64,000 bases of DNA, taken from assembly GCF_000511355.1 (NCBI RefSeq), contig NC_023135.1, forward strand, positions 2,816,371-2,880,370. The letters are read 5' to 3'. The stretch is from Leisingera methylohalidivorans DSM 14336. Its GTDB lineage: Bacteria; Pseudomonadota; Alphaproteobacteria; Rhodobacterales; Rhodobacteraceae. The notes under the pieces are model-generated. The model searched no databases. It was not told the DNA's origin and worked only from the letters and a program-made list of their open reading frames with translations. Of this stretch, positions 48,144-57,973 are shown piece by piece. Each line of letters begins with the position of its first letter. The stretch's first letter is position 1. Made by a program: the position numbers and the translations under genes.

Positions 48144-49395
48144 CCTTTCTGGCGGCCTCTGGCCGCTCCGGCCGCATCAGCGGGTGGCTGTCGATCACCC
48201 CGCCGGGCAGCAGCGCCGGGAACGCCGATTGCGACCACCGCACCAGCTGCACCGCGGGCGAGCCCATCAGCAGTTTCGCTGCCGGCTGGGTCCACAGCAC
48301 ATGATCCATGCTGTCGTTCGGACGGTAGGGCGCATCGGCGATGCCATCCCCGTCCACATCAAAACCAGCGAAGTCGGACCAGTAATTGCCCTGGCCCTCT
48401 TCGCTCCATTCCACCCATTTGGTAGAAACAAACTTCACCTGATGCCGGTTGCCGGCAAAAGCATTGCCCACCATCCGGTTGCCGGCACTGCCTGCGGTGA
48501 AATGGATGCCGATACCGCAGCTCTCAAACCAGTTGCCGGAGAAATCATTCTTGTGCGCGTTGTAAAGGAAGGTGCATTTGCCCTTGGCGCCCTTCACATA
48601 ATTGCCGCGCACCTCGCCCTGGTTGGCATAGTTCAGCATCACCCCGTGGTCGCGGTCATTCAGCGAGACATTACCGGTCACCTTGACCCGTTTGGAAAAC
48701 ATCACTGCATAGCCCAGGTGATTGCCGATCGAGACATTGCCCGAGACCTCGGAATTGTCGGCATACATGTAATGCACGGCAAAGCGCAGGTCGCGGAACG
48801 TGTTGTTTATGAACCTGTTGTTCCTGGAACTGTTCACAAATACCCCGTCACGGCCAAAGCGGATGTCATTGCCAACCACAACTGCGCCCGGGGCGTTCCA
48901 GACATAAATCCCGTTGCCGCGGGCATTCATATGGCGGTCCAGACGGCCTTCGATCCGGTTACCCTGCACCAGACTGTCCCGGGCGCCGTGAATATCCACG
49001 CCGCAAAGGTTGCCCAAGAGCACATTGTTCAGGATCCGCGGCGCCTTGGCCGTCTTGGTCAGTTTGATGCCGCTGTCGATTTCCTGATGCGAGGAGCCGG
49101 AGCCAATTACCGTCAGGTTTTGCACAGTAATGCCGGGGCCGGTCACCGTGATGACCGCCCCCAGCCCCCGGCCGTCCAGTGTGGCATGCCCCTGTCCATC
49201 GATGATGACGGGACGGTCCAGCACCAGGGTATCGGCATATTCGCCGGGGGAGAGGCGGAGGGTGTCGCCATCCGCCGCCTGCGCCAGTGTTTCCGCAATG
49301 GCCCCTGCCCGGTTGGGCACGTCCCAGTCTGCCGCCCAGGCAGGCACCAGGCTGGTCATGGCCGCAACCAAAGATATGGGCAGGAGCCGGTTCAT
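48022..49395 (-). CDS. nosD: NosD periplasmic copper-site maturation protein
   Basis: The 457-residue protein starts at ATG 49395, 2 bases after the nosZ stop. A Sec signal peptide (MNRLLPISLVAAMTSLVPAW) leads into right-handed beta-helix (carbohydrate-binding CASH) repeats rich in NN and GN turns (NRFINNTFRDLRFAVHYMYA; VRGNYVKGAKG). NosD works in the periplasm with NosFY. The last 40 residues are Arg/Pro-rich and overlap the start of nosF in another frame, so the C terminus may be a recent extension of the coding sequence. Confidence 0.92.
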   Translation of the reverse strand: MNRLLPISLVAAMTSLVPAWAADWDVPNRAGAIAETLAQAADGDTLRLSPGEYADTLVLDRPVIIDGQGHATLDGRGLGAVITVTGPGITVQNLTVIGSGSSHQEIDSGIKLTKTAKAPRILNNVLLGNLCGVDIHGARDSLVQGNRIEGRLDRHMNARGNGIYVWNAPGAVVVGNDIRFGRDGVFVNSSRNNRFINNTFRDLRFAVHYMYADNSEVSGNVSIGNHLGYAVMFSKRVKVTGNVSLNDRDHGVMLNYANQGEVRGNYVKGAKGKCTFLYNAHKNDFSGNWFESCGIGIHFTAGSAGNRMVGNAFAGNRHQVKFVSTKWVEWSEEGQGNYWSDFAGFDVDGDGIADAPYRPNDSMDHVLWTQPAAKLLMGSPAVQLVRWSQSAFPALLPGGVIDSHPLMRPERPEAARKVEQDGQKEFPARRHRRAALGRPPRACASYPPGGRAQPSEF

Positions 49396-49397
49396 GT

Positions 49398-51308
49398 TTA
49401 TGCGCTCCGCGGCTCGACCAGCATCCGGCCGCGCATCTCCATATGCAGCGCGTGGCAGAACCACTGGCAATAGTACCAATGCACGCCCGGACGCTCGGCC
49501 TTGAAGGTGACCGATGCCGTCGCCTGCGGCCCGACCTCCATCGCGATGCCGAAGTTCGACAGGCAGAAACCATGGGTCAGATCGTCGATATCATCCAGAT
49601 TAGTGACATAAACGGTGACTTCATCGCCCTGCTTGACGGTGAACTTTTCCAGGCTGAAGTTCGGCGCCTGGCTCGACATGTAGACCCGCACCTTATCGCC
49701 GTCGCGCACGATGGTGTCCTGCCAGTCGTCCAGATCGACCCCGTCCGCTTCGGCCTGCTTGCGCGCCTCGGCCCACATCGGGTCATTGCGGTCCCAGGTA
49801 TTGACCGGGTTCACCTTGGAACGGTGCACGATGATCGAGTCATGCGGCTCGGCAAAGGTCGGGCCGTCGTGAACCACTTTCATCTTGTCGCCGGAATTAT
49901 CGATCAACTGCTCGTTCTCGGGCTTCAGCGGGCCGACATTCAGGAACCGGCCCTTGGAGAACTTGTGCATCGAGATCAGCCACTTGCCATCCGCCTCAGC
50001 GGTCTCGCCCATGGAGGTGGAATTGTGGCCCGGCTGGTACTGCACGTCGACCTTGTCGAGGATCGGATCCACATCCGCCCCGGCATAGGCCTCAATCGCC
50101 TTGGCGATGTCCCGTTTCACCACCTGGCTATCGAGGAACAGGGTGGTGTAGGCATAGCCGCGGTTGTCGAATGCGGTGTGAAGCGGGCCAAGCCCCAGCT
50201 GCGGTTCGGCAACCACCGCCGAGCGCGGATCGGCATCCGCATCGAACAGCGCGTCCAGCTTCTCGACGTCGATCACCGACACTGTCGGCGACAGCTTGCC
50301 GTTGACGCAGACGTGTTTTTTGTCCGGCGCGGTGTTGATGCCGTGCGGCGAGTTCGGGATCGGGATGTAGCGAGTCAGCTTGCCCGGCGCGCCCTTACGC
50401 CCGTCCACCACCTTGGCGCTGCTCAACTCCTGATAGTCGCCTGCCTCGATCGCCGCCTCGATCGCCGCGATGTTGAACACAACCACGTGGTCCATCTCAT
50501 TCTCGGTCATCTCGGCCAGGGTCATGCCCATTTCCGAGTTGTAGGAGGTCGAATAGGCGTATTTGCCCTGATAGTCGCAATCGGTGTTGTCGAGGTTACC
50601 CGAGACGATCACCTGCCAGGCGACCTCCATGCTGTCGCCGTCAATGGCCGAGAAGATGTTCACATATTGCGACGGATCATCCAGTATCTGGCCGTCGTTG
50701 ACCAGCGGCGCCTCGTGCTCGCCGTTGGCAAAGACATAGCCGGTGCGCGGGAATTTCTGCGGGCGCAACCCGTGGATGTCCTTGGCGTTGGGGATCTCGA
50801 TGATCCTGTCGCATTTCATCACGTCGCAGCGCACACGGGCCACCCGGGTGTTGGCCTTGTCGTTCATGAAGATAAAGCGGCCGTCATAGGTGCCATCGGT
50901 GAACGACATATGCGGGTGGTGCAGGTCGCCGTTATCATAGGTGACCTTGCCGTTGGCGGTCAGGAATTCCTTGGTCTCCGGCAGCAGGCCCTCGGTCAGG
51001 ATTTTCAGCGACTCGTTGGTCTGTCCCCAGCCGGTGGCCGAGCAGCGGTTGAACACCGGAATGCGCATGAACTCCCGCATCGACGGCACACCCAGAATAC
51101 GCAGCTCGCCGGTCTGGCCCGAGGACCAGAAGCCATAGTATTCGTCCAGCTCACCGGGCTCCAGGTCGACGCCGCCTGCCGCCTGTGCAGGCTTGGCGCC
51201 CAGCAGCGAAGAGCCGGCACCAGCTGCCGCCAGCACGGCGCCAGTGGCAGTGGCCCCCAGCAGGCCGCGGCGGGTGACAGGCATTCTGTTTTTCAGATCT
51301 TCAGACAT
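49398..51308 (-). CDS. nosZ: Nitrous oxide reductase
   Basis: The 636-residue Tat-exported enzyme ([14 protein letters not shown] signal) reduces N2O to N2 in the periplasm. The CuZ beta-propeller His motif is visible in [13 protein letters not shown], and the C-terminal CuA cupredoxin domain has CX3CX3HX2M ([12 protein letters not shown]). It is of normal clade I length and completely open. It lies 11 bases downstream of the broken nosR frame. Activity would depend on nosR and nosL, which are frameshifted here. Confidence 0.97.
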   Translation of the reverse strand: MSEDLKNRMPVTRRGLLGATATGAVLAAAGAGSSLLGAKPAQAAGGVDLEPGELDEYYGFWSSGQTGELRILGVPSMREFMRIPVFNRCSATGWGQTNESLKILTEGLLPETKEFLTANGKVTYDNGDLHHPHMSFTDGTYDGRFIFMNDKANTRVARVRCDVMKCDRIIEIPNAKDIHGLRPQKFPRTGYVFANGEHEAPLVNDGQILDDPSQYVNIFSAIDGDSMEVAWQVIVSGNLDNTDCDYQGKYAYSTSYNSEMGMTLAEMTENEMDHVVVFNIAAIEAAIEAGDYQELSSAKVVDGRKGAPGKLTRYIPIPNSPHGINTAPDKKHVCVNGKLSPTVSVIDVEKLDALFDADADPRSAVVAEPQLGLGPLHTAFDNRGYAYTTLFLDSQVVKRDIAKAIEAYAGADVDPILDKVDVQYQPGHNSTSMGETAEADGKWLISMHKFSKGRFLNVGPLKPENEQLIDNSGDKMKVVHDGPTFAEPHDSIIVHRSKVNPVNTWDRNDPMWAEARKQAEADGVDLDDWQDTIVRDGDKVRVYMSSQAPNFSLEKFTVKQGDEVTVYVTNLDDIDDLTHGFCLSNFGIAMEVGPQATASVTFKAERPGVHWYYCQWFCHALHMEMRGRMLVEPRSA

Positions 51309-51319
51309 ATTGTCCTCCT

Positions 51320-53522
51320 TCAGGAAACTTTTGTCCTATTCGCGTTGGGGTGATTGGCAGGCGGCAGGCCCAGAGTTACCTCTGGTGCGGGGCTTCCGGT
51401 TTTGGCCCGGCGTTTCAGCTGTTTGATCACAACCGGGCATTTGGTTTCGGATTGGTACAGAACCTGGCAATGCAGGCAGTCCACACATTCATTCGGGTTG
51501 ATCTCGCCGGTGGGGTGGATGGCCTGAACCGGGCATTCATTGGCGCAGGTCTGGCAGGGGCTGCCGCATTCCTTATAGCGGCGCAGCCAGTCGAACATGC
51601 GCACCCGTGCCGGGATCGCCAGTGCCGCACCCAGCGGGCACATGTAGCGGCAATAGAACCGCTCAACGAACAGACCCAGACCCAGCAGCACCAGCGCAAA
51701 GACCACAAACGGCCAGTCGCGCACGAACTTCAGGATGATCGCGGTCTTGAACGGCTCAACCTCGGCATAGGTCTCCGCCAGCGGGATCGACACCATCGAG
51801 ACGCGGAACAACCCGAGGAAAATCATGTATTTCGCTGGCCACAGGCGTTCATGCAGGCCCCAGGGCAAAGTGATCTGCGGCACCTTGAGGGCCCGGGCGA
51901 TCTTATTGGTCAACTCCTGCAGCGCACCGAAGGGGCACAGCCAGCCGCAATAGGCGCCGCGGCCCCAGAACAGCAGCGCGGCGGCGACGGCAAACCACTG
52001 AATGAACACCAGCGGATCCAGCAGGAAGGCATCCCAGGAAAACCCGCTCCGCAATGAGCCCGCCAGCGCCATCAGGTTCACCACGCTCAGCTGCGCATTG
52101 GCGTACCAGCCCAGGAACACCAGGGTGACGGTCAGGTATCCGATGCGGAACCAGTAGAAGACACGCGCATTCGCGGTTGCCTGGAACTGAAAGAAGAACA
52201 CCCCCGTCAGCACCAGCAGCATTACCCCCAGAACACCGATCTCCAGCGTGCGGTCCTTCCAGATCCGCTGCCACAGCGCCGCCTTTGCCGCGGCCTCGCC
52301 GGTGTCATCCGCAACCACCCTGGGCGCAGGTGCGGCAGGCAGCAGATATTGCTCCGGCAGATCATAGCCCAGATCGAAGGTTAGGAAAGGTCAGGAATGC
52401 CCGCTCCAGCGCGCCCACCGACCGCTGCACCAGAAGCTGCAGACGGAACGGTTCTGCCGGATCAAATTCTGCATCTGCCGGGATCTTGAACAGATCCAGC
52501 TCTCCAAAGCTGGGGCTGTCCGCCGCCGCCAGCTCCCCCAGCCGTTTGTGCTGCTTGTCAAAGAACCGCACCGAGTTATCGCCCTGGATCAGCTGGATGC
52601 GGTCAAAGATGCCGCCGCGCACATAGCCCGAGCCCTTGAAACTGTAGCTGCCGCGCCCCAGCACCAGGATCGCGCTCTCGCCCTCCTTCAGCCAGGACCG
52701 CAGGTTCCGGTACTCGGCCTCGCCCAGCAGCGACTTGCCGATCGAGGGCACGGAAACCAGCGCCATGTGCATGTCGATGAAGGTGTCATCCGCCGTACCC
52801 GGTTCCGGCCGCTTGATTGCACGGCTGTCATCAGTGGCCTCAAACGCCGCGTTGATCTGGCCGACGTCCAGCGTCACCCGCCGCACTGAACCGTCGCCCG
52901 CCAGGGCGGTCCAATCCGCAATCCCGTCGCGGGCCATATCGACCTCGCGCTTCGGCCCATTTGCCTGCACGGGCGACAGGCCGCCCAGCCCCAGCGCGCG
53001 GGCCACCTTGATGCCAGCACGCACCAGACTGTCGTCGATCACCATGATGGTCACCGTCGCGCCCGAAATGATGTCCAGGTAATGGGCATCGCCGCCCGCC
53101 GCCGCCTCAGCCTTCAGATCCAGCCCGGCGTAGCTTTCGGTCAGCTTGACCATCTTGGCGTTGGGGATGCCGATCAGCACAATCGGTTCAGAGTGTTTGA
53201 CGAGCTTCACACCGGTCAGAACCGCATCGGTGTCGATCGCTGCCACCACATGGATCGGCTTGCCGCTATAGCCGGTGGTGCCCACAAAATCGGAGGTCAG
53301 AAAAGCATAGGCAATGGTTTCGCCCGCCTTCAGAACCGGCGCCACCGGCACATCCCTGCGCACCGGGCCAAACGCCTCGGCGCCGGGCACCAGGTCGGCA
53401 GGGGTCAGTTCTGTCAGGAAGGAGCCGAGGCTGTCTGCCTCGGCGGCCATCGCGGTGACTACCACGGCTAATGTCATCACAAGGGCTGTCAGCCAGCCCC
53501 GGAAAGCGCGTGTCAGAACCAT
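51320..53522 (-). pseudogene. nosR: NosR electron-transfer/regulatory membrane protein, split by frameshift
   Basis: The N-terminal part (ATG 53522, signal peptide, FMN-binding domain with SGATVTIMVIDDSLVRAG) ends at 52362. The C-terminal part (membrane segments, polyferredoxin with CXXCXXXCP motifs YKECGSPCQTCANECP and NPNECVDCLHC) resumes one frame over and runs to 51320. Between them, where the family reads AFLTFDLGYDLPEQYLLPAA, the DNA contains about 10 extra bases: TCCTA inserted with a second copy of ACCTT. NosR supplies electrons to NosZ and is needed for nos expression. As read, the membrane and cluster half would be made only if reinitiated. Confidence 0.9.
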
Positions 53523-53977
53523 GGCGCCTCTCCTCTCGTTTGAGTGGCTGCCACGGACGCGCGGAGGGCGCGTCCAGGTTCTATTTCTATGACCAGCGGA
53601 GGCCCGCGGCCGTCATGCCAGAATTGCGCCGGATTCCGCGGCGCCAAAGTTCCCGCAGGCAGCATCACAGCGCACACTGCCGCCCGGCGGACGCCGAAGC
53701 GCAGGACGCTTACCGGTCCCGCCCCGTTTTCAGCCGCGCACAGCGGGCAAGTGCTGCATTCTGGGCAATCCTGCTCTTCGCCGCCTTCTTCGTAAGCAAC
53801 CTGAATCTCCACCACGCCGAATTCGCCGCAGATCTCGATCCAGTCGCCGCCGCCTGCGGCCTGCGCCGCACCGGGGACAGCAACTTGCAGCGCCAGCATG
53901 AAGATGGCGCACCCCCCTGCCAGCCGCCGGAGGAGCCCGGCGCGGCAAGCGGTGAATATGAAAGAGGTGCGCGGCAT
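53513..53977 (-). CDS. Small secreted Cys-containing protein upstream of nosR (DUF2946-like)
   Basis: A 154-residue protein from ATG 53977 has a Sec signal (RRLAGGCAIFMLALQVAVPGAA) and a cysteine cluster (EEQDCPECSTCPLCA) typical of DUF2946-like proteins found near copper and denitrification genes. Its stop overlaps the nosR start by 10 bases, so it is the first gene of the nos operon here. The Cys pattern suggests metal, possibly copper, binding; this is inference. A Crp/Fnr-like site lies 63 bases upstream. Confidence 0.65.
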   Translation of the reverse strand: MPRTSFIFTACRAGLLRRLAGGCAIFMLALQVAVPGAAQAAGGGDWIEICGEFGVVEIQVAYEEGGEEQDCPECSTCPLCAAENGAGPVSVLRFGVRRAAVCAVMLPAGTLAPRNPAQFWHDGRGPPLVIEIEPGRALRASVAATQTRGEAPWF

Positions 53978-54039
53978 CTGGTACAAGAATCTCTTGCTGC
54001 ATTCGCCGCTGACACTAGAGGGAACTTCAGTGCCGCAAT

Positions 54040-54053
54040 TTGATGTATGTCAG
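54040..54053 (-). promoter_or_regulatory. Candidate Crp/Fnr-type box upstream of the nos operon
   Basis: On the minus strand the sequence is CTGAC-ATAC-ATCAA, matching 8 of the 10 defined bases of the Fnr/Dnr-type consensus TTGAT-N4-ATCAA, 63 bases before the first gene. Denitrification operons in this group are usually controlled by Fnr- or NnrR-type regulators. Confidence 0.4.
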
Positions 54054-54115
54054 ATAAATCGGAAATTCCGCATCAATCCTCAGCCCGCCGCAAAACGGGC
54101 TCGGCGCCCGGCAGT

Positions 54116-54877
54116 TCAGCCCCTTTCAAACCGCCGGAAGGCAAAGGCAATCACCCCCGCAATCGCCATATAAACAACAGCAAGCAGCAGCAGCGGTTCA
54201 TAGACAATAAAGGTGTCGGAACGCACGCGGGAGGACACCGCATAGATCTCCACCACCGTGATCGTCGCCACCAGCGGCGTCGCCTTCAGCTGTAGGATGG
54301 TCTCGCCGCCCAGGGTCGGCAGCACGTTGCGGATCGCCTGCGGCAGCCAGATCCGGCGGAACATGGTAAAGCGCGGCATGCCAAAGGACTTCGCCGCCTC
54401 CAGCTGCCCCTTGGCGACGCTGGAAAACGCCCCCCGCATGACCTCGCCCTCATAGCCCGCATATGACAGCGTCAGCGCCAGCACCGCATAGGGCCAGGCC
54501 TGCCGCAGATAGGGCCACAGCTCGGAGGAGCGGATCCAGGGAAATTGCGGAAACAGCGAGCCCAGCCCGTAATAGAGCAGCCAGATCTGCAGCAGCAGCG
54601 GCGTTCCGCGGATGATGGTGCAGAAGGTGCGGGCAGGAATAGACAGGTACCACGGACCCACAGCCTGCGCCAATCCCAGCGGCACCGCCAGCATGAAGCC
54701 CATAAAGGTGGAAACTGCCAGGATCCAGATCGTGGTCCACAGCCCCTCCAGCGCCAATGGCGCATATTGCGGGATCCAGTCCCAGCGCAGCGACACCGCA
54801 CACCAGGCGACAAGGCCTGCAAAGACCATCATCATCACGATGCGGTGCGGCTGCATCAGCTCCTTCAGGCCGGTCAT
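54116..54877 (-). CDS. Polar amino-acid ABC permease (HisM/ArtM type)
   Basis: The 253-residue permease starts at ATG 54877 (MTGLKELMQPHRIVMMMVFA), overlapping the stop of the next permease (ATGA). It has five to six membrane segments and the EAA loop (EAAKSFGMPRFTMFRRIWLP). With its partner it forms the pore of an amino-acid importer; the neighbouring enzymes suggest arginine or a methylated arginine as substrate. Frame intact. Confidence 0.9.
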   Translation of the reverse strand: MTGLKELMQPHRIVMMMVFAGLVAWCAVSLRWDWIPQYAPLALEGLWTTIWILAVSTFMGFMLAVPLGLAQAVGPWYLSIPARTFCTIIRGTPLLLQIWLLYYGLGSLFPQFPWIRSSELWPYLRQAWPYAVLALTLSYAGYEGEVMRGAFSSVAKGQLEAAKSFGMPRFTMFRRIWLPQAIRNVLPTLGGETILQLKATPLVATITVVEIYAVSSRVRSDTFIVYEPLLLLAVVYMAIAGVIAFAFRRFERG

Positions 54878-55620
54878 GTCTTGCCCCCCTTCAGCGAGGG
54901 CTGGCCGCGCCGCGCCCATTTCTCAACCCGGGCAAAGACCGCGCCGGAACACAGCGTCACCATCAGGTACAGAAAGCCGGCCGCCAGGAAGAATGTGAAA
55001 TAGGCCCGTGTGCTGCTGGCTGCCTGCCGGGTTTCCAGCGTCAGCTCGTTGAAGCCCACAACCGCCAGCAGCGCGGTGTCCTTGGTGGCGATCAGCCACA
55101 GGTTCGCCAGCCCCGGCACCGCAAAGCTCATCATTGCCGGGATCGTCACCCGCCGCATGATCATGAGGGCGGGCATACCATAGGATTTCGCCGCCTCGAT
55201 CTGGCCCACGGGAACCGCCTTGATGGCGCCGCGCAATACTTCGGTGGCATAGGCCCCCTGCACCACGCCCAGGACCCAGATGCCGGCCGCAACGCCGTTG
55301 ATCTCGACCCGGCCGCCGCCCATCGCCTCGGAGATCTTATTGATGATATCGCTGCCGACGTAATACAGAATCAGGATCAGCACCAATTCCGGCACCGCCC
55401 GGATCACCGTGGTGTAAATGGCGAGAAGGTCGCGCGTGACCTTCCCGCCATAGAGCTTGCCATAGGCTCCGAACAGCCCGATCACCAGCCCCAGCCCAAA
55501 GGCGCCAAAGGCGATCTGCAGGGAGTTGGCAAGCCCGCGCAGCAGGTTGCCTCCCCAGCCCGACAGCGACAGCAGCTCCGCGCTGGCGCCAAGGCCCAGT
55601 AATTCGAACAGTCCGGTCAC
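54874..55620 (-). CDS. Polar amino-acid ABC permease (HisQ/ArtQ type)
   Basis: The 248-residue partner permease (MTGLFELLGLGASAELLSLS) has about five membrane segments and an EAA loop (EAAKSYGMPALMIMRRVTIP). It is closest in type to the HisQ/OccQ/AotQ permeases for basic amino acids and opines. Nine bases separate it from the binding-protein gene and it overlaps the second permease. Frame intact. Confidence 0.9.
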   Translation of the reverse strand: MTGLFELLGLGASAELLSLSGWGGNLLRGLANSLQIAFGAFGLGLVIGLFGAYGKLYGGKVTRDLLAIYTTVIRAVPELVLILILYYVGSDIINKISEAMGGGRVEINGVAAGIWVLGVVQGAYATEVLRGAIKAVPVGQIEAAKSYGMPALMIMRRVTIPAMMSFAVPGLANLWLIATKDTALLAVVGFNELTLETRQAASSTRAYFTFFLAAGFLYLMVTLCSGAVFARVEKWARRGQPSLKGGKT

Positions 55621-55629
55621 TTCAGCGCC

Positions 55630-56394
55630 TTAGTAGATGCTGGTGGTGAAGTATTTGGCGGTGATCTTCTCGTGGGTGCCGTCGGCCAGGATCGCCGCGA
55701 TACCCTTGTTCATCGCCTCGCGCAGATCGTCATCGCCCTTGCGCACGCCGGCACCAACACCACGGCCCAGGATTGCCGGATCATCGGCCACCGCGCCCTT
55801 GATCTCGCAGCAGCTGCCGGTGTCGGAGTTCACGAAATCCGCCATCGCGATGCTGTCGGCCTGGGTCGCATCGATACGGCCCGCAAACAGATCCTGATTG
55901 GCTTCATCCTGGGTCTGATAGACCTTCAGCTCGGCATCTTTGAAGTATTCCTGCGCATAGGCCTGGTGGATGGTCGAGGCCTGGATGCCAACGACTTTTC
56001 CTGCCAGCGACTCCGGCGTCGGCGCGATGTCCATCGACTTATCCGCAACGATCACCGCCGGGGTGTTGTAATAGGGGTCGCTGAAATCAATGGTCTTCAA
56101 ACGTTCCTCGGTGATCGACATGGAGGCCATAATGGCGTCGATCTGCTGGCCTGTCAGCGACGGGATAATGCCATCCCAAGCCACCGGTGTGATCGCGCAG
56201 TCCAGTTCTGCCGCAGCACAAACCGCGTTGATCACCTCGACCTCCCAGCCGATCCAGTTGCCTGAGCTGTCGAGCGAGGCAAACGGCGGGTAAGGCTCTG
56301 CTGCGATGCCGATTTTCACCTGTTCCGCTGCAGCGGCGCCGGCAGTAAGAGCAGCAGCTGCGGTGGCAGCGGCAAGCAATGCTTTCAGTTTCAT
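55630..56394 (-). CDS. Periplasmic amino-acid-binding protein (family 3)
   Basis: The 254-residue protein has a Sec signal (MKLKALLAAATAAAALTAGA) and the family 3 binding-protein fold (KIGIAAEPYPPFASLDSSGN; FSDPYYNTPAVIVADKSMDI). The paired Cys in DTGSCCEIKG resembles arginine/octopine binding proteins. It supplies ligand to the two permeases downstream. Frame intact; substrate inferred from the arginine-type enzymes encoded on the other strand. Confidence 0.9.
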   Translation of the reverse strand: MKLKALLAAATAAAALTAGAAAAEQVKIGIAAEPYPPFASLDSSGNWIGWEVEVINAVCAAAELDCAITPVAWDGIIPSLTGQQIDAIMASMSITEERLKTIDFSDPYYNTPAVIVADKSMDIAPTPESLAGKVVGIQASTIHQAYAQEYFKDAELKVYQTQDEANQDLFAGRIDATQADSIAMADFVNSDTGSCCEIKGAVADDPAILGRGVGAGVRKGDDDLREAMNKGIAAILADGTHEKITAKYFTTSIY

Positions 56395-56430
56395 AAGTCT
56401 CTCCCAGTTGGTGTTTATTGTGGTTGTGGA

Positions 56431-57228
56431 TCAGGCGACCGAACTCAGAAATTGCTTCAGCCGTTCTGATTGCGGATTGCCAAAGACCTCGGCAGGCGGC
56501 CCCTGCTCTTCGATGCGGCCCTGATATAGATAGACAACGTGGTTCGCGACTTCGCGCGCGAATTTCATCTCATGCGTCACCAGAAGCATGGTGCGCCCCT
56601 CGGCGGCCAGATCGCGGATCACCGTCAGCACCTCGCCCACCAGTTCCGGGTCCAGAGCCGAGGTCGGTTCGTCGAACAGCATCGCCGACGGGTCCACCGC
56701 CAGCGCCCGGGCAATCGCCGCCCGCTGCTGCTGGCCGCCGGACAGATAGGCGGGATAGGTATCTTCCTTGCCGCCCAGACCCACGCGGTTCAGCAGCTCA
56801 TGCGCGCGGGCGATGGCTTCTGCCTTGGGCACCTTCAGCACATGCACCGGCACCTCGATCACATTCTCAAGCAAGGTCCGGTGGGTCCACAGGTTGAACT
56901 GTTGAAAAACCATCGCCAGCTTGGTCCGGATGCGTTCGATTTGCTTCTGATTGGCAGGGGTGCCATCGCCGCGCATCGCCACGTCCTCGCCGCCGATCAC
57001 AATCTTGCCCGAACTCGGCGTTTCCAGAAAGTTGATGCAGCGCAGCATGGTCGACTTGCCCGAACCGGAGCCGCCGATGATCGCCACCACATCGCCCTGA
57101 CGGGCGGTCAGCGACACGCCCTTCAGCACTTCCAGATTGCCAAACGACTTGTGCAGATCCTCAACCCGGATCGCCTCGCGGCGCGCGTCAATTTCCAAAG
57201 CTGATGAGGCAGCAGCGGCTGTGTCCAT
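56431..57228 (-). CDS. Polar amino-acid ABC ATPase (HisP/AotP type)
   Basis: The 265-residue ATPase shows Walker A GGSGSGKST, Q-loop FQQFNLWTHRT, signature YLSGGQQQRAAI and Walker B AMLFDEPTSALD. It is the first gene of the importer operon and is divergent from the TetR-aruHI-DDAH operon. A perfect 24-base palindrome lies between the two starts. Frame intact. Confidence 0.93.
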   Translation of the reverse strand: MDTAAAASSALEIDARREAIRVEDLHKSFGNLEVLKGVSLTARQGDVVAIIGGSGSGKSTMLRCINFLETPSSGKIVIGGEDVAMRGDGTPANQKQIERIRTKLAMVFQQFNLWTHRTLLENVIEVPVHVLKVPKAEAIARAHELLNRVGLGGKEDTYPAYLSGGQQQRAAIARALAVDPSAMLFDEPTSALDPELVGEVLTVIRDLAAEGRTMLLVTHEMKFAREVANHVVYLYQGRIEEQGPPAEVFGNPQSERLKQFLSSVA

Positions 57229-57274
57229 TCTAGCGTCTTCCCGAATTTTCCGATTGCAGTAAGCCGCGACTCGC

Positions 57275-57298
57275 GTAATTATGCAAGCGTATAATTAC
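57275..57298. promoter_or_regulatory. Palindromic operator between the ABC and TetR operons
   Basis: GTAATTAT (57275-57282), 8 spacer bases, and ATAATTAC (57291-57298) form a perfect inverted repeat, centred 58 bases from the ATPase start and 40 bases from the TetR start. The AT-rich dyad in a GC-rich gap is a strong candidate for the TetR protein's operator, letting it repress both operons and itself. Confidence 0.75.
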
Positions 57299-57325
57299 TC
57301 TGCCAGGCAAAAAACAGGAGCTGAG

Positions 57326-57973
57326 GTGACCGACGAGCGCCGCAAATTCAAACGTGAATCCGCCGAAGCGCGGAAGGAAGCGCTTATTCTGGCCACACTG
57401 GAACTGGTGGCGGAAAACGGCGTGCGCGGGGCAACGGTGCGGGGAATTGCCGAACGCGCAGACGTGACCCAGGGTCTGATCCGGCATTACTTCAGCTCCA
57501 AGGAAGAGCTGATCACCGCCGCTTATGAACATCACATGACCTTCATGAGCGATCAGACATTTGCCCCGGCGTCGGGCGTTCAGGGATCTGCCCTGGCCCG
57601 GCTCACCGCATTTGTGACTGCCTCGCTGACGCCGCCGGTGGTGGATCCGCGCGCCATCGCGCTTTGGGCCAGCTTCCTCAACAAGGTGCAGCAGGATCCG
57701 CAGATGAAGGCAACGCACGAACGCACCTATGCCTATTTCCGCGACCAGCTGCAGGCGCTGATCACCGCCGCGCTGGAAGAAGCCGGCCGCCCCGCCCCGC
57801 CCGCGCGGCTGCGCCGGCTGGCAATTGCCTGCAACGCCCTGATCGACGGGCTGTGGCTGGAAGGCGGCGCTTTGCCCGATGCTTTCGCGCCGGGAGAACT
57901 GGAAGAGATCGGGCGGCAATCGGTTGCCGCAATAACAGGACTGAATTTGGAACAAGGGGCTGAAAGGTCATGA
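57326..57973 (+). CDS. TetR-family regulator (BetI-like)
   Basis: The 215-residue regulator starts at GTG 57326, chosen because AGGAG lies 8 bases upstream; an ATG 45 bases earlier lies inside the palindromic operator. The N-terminal helix-turn-helix (RGIAERADVTQGLIRHYFSS) and the C-terminal ligand domain resemble BetI and related regulators. Its stop overlaps the aminotransferase ATG, so it is the first gene of the catabolic operon. It likely senses the imported arginine-type substrate or an intermediate. Confidence 0.88.
   Translation: MTDERRKFKRESAEARKEALILATLELVAENGVRGATVRGIAERADVTQGLIRHYFSSKEELITAAYEHHMTFMSDQTFAPASGVQGSALARLTAFVTASLTPPVVDPRAIALWASFLNKVQQDPQMKATHERTYAYFRDQLQALITAALEEAGRPAPPARLRRLAIACNALIDGLWLEGGALPDAFAPGELEEIGRQSVAAITGLNLEQGAERS

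Noticed and set aside
49287..51353. A 690-codon open frame antisense to nosZ, and another antisense to nosD
   Set aside because: Shadow frames of well-identified nos genes with no start signal or domain.
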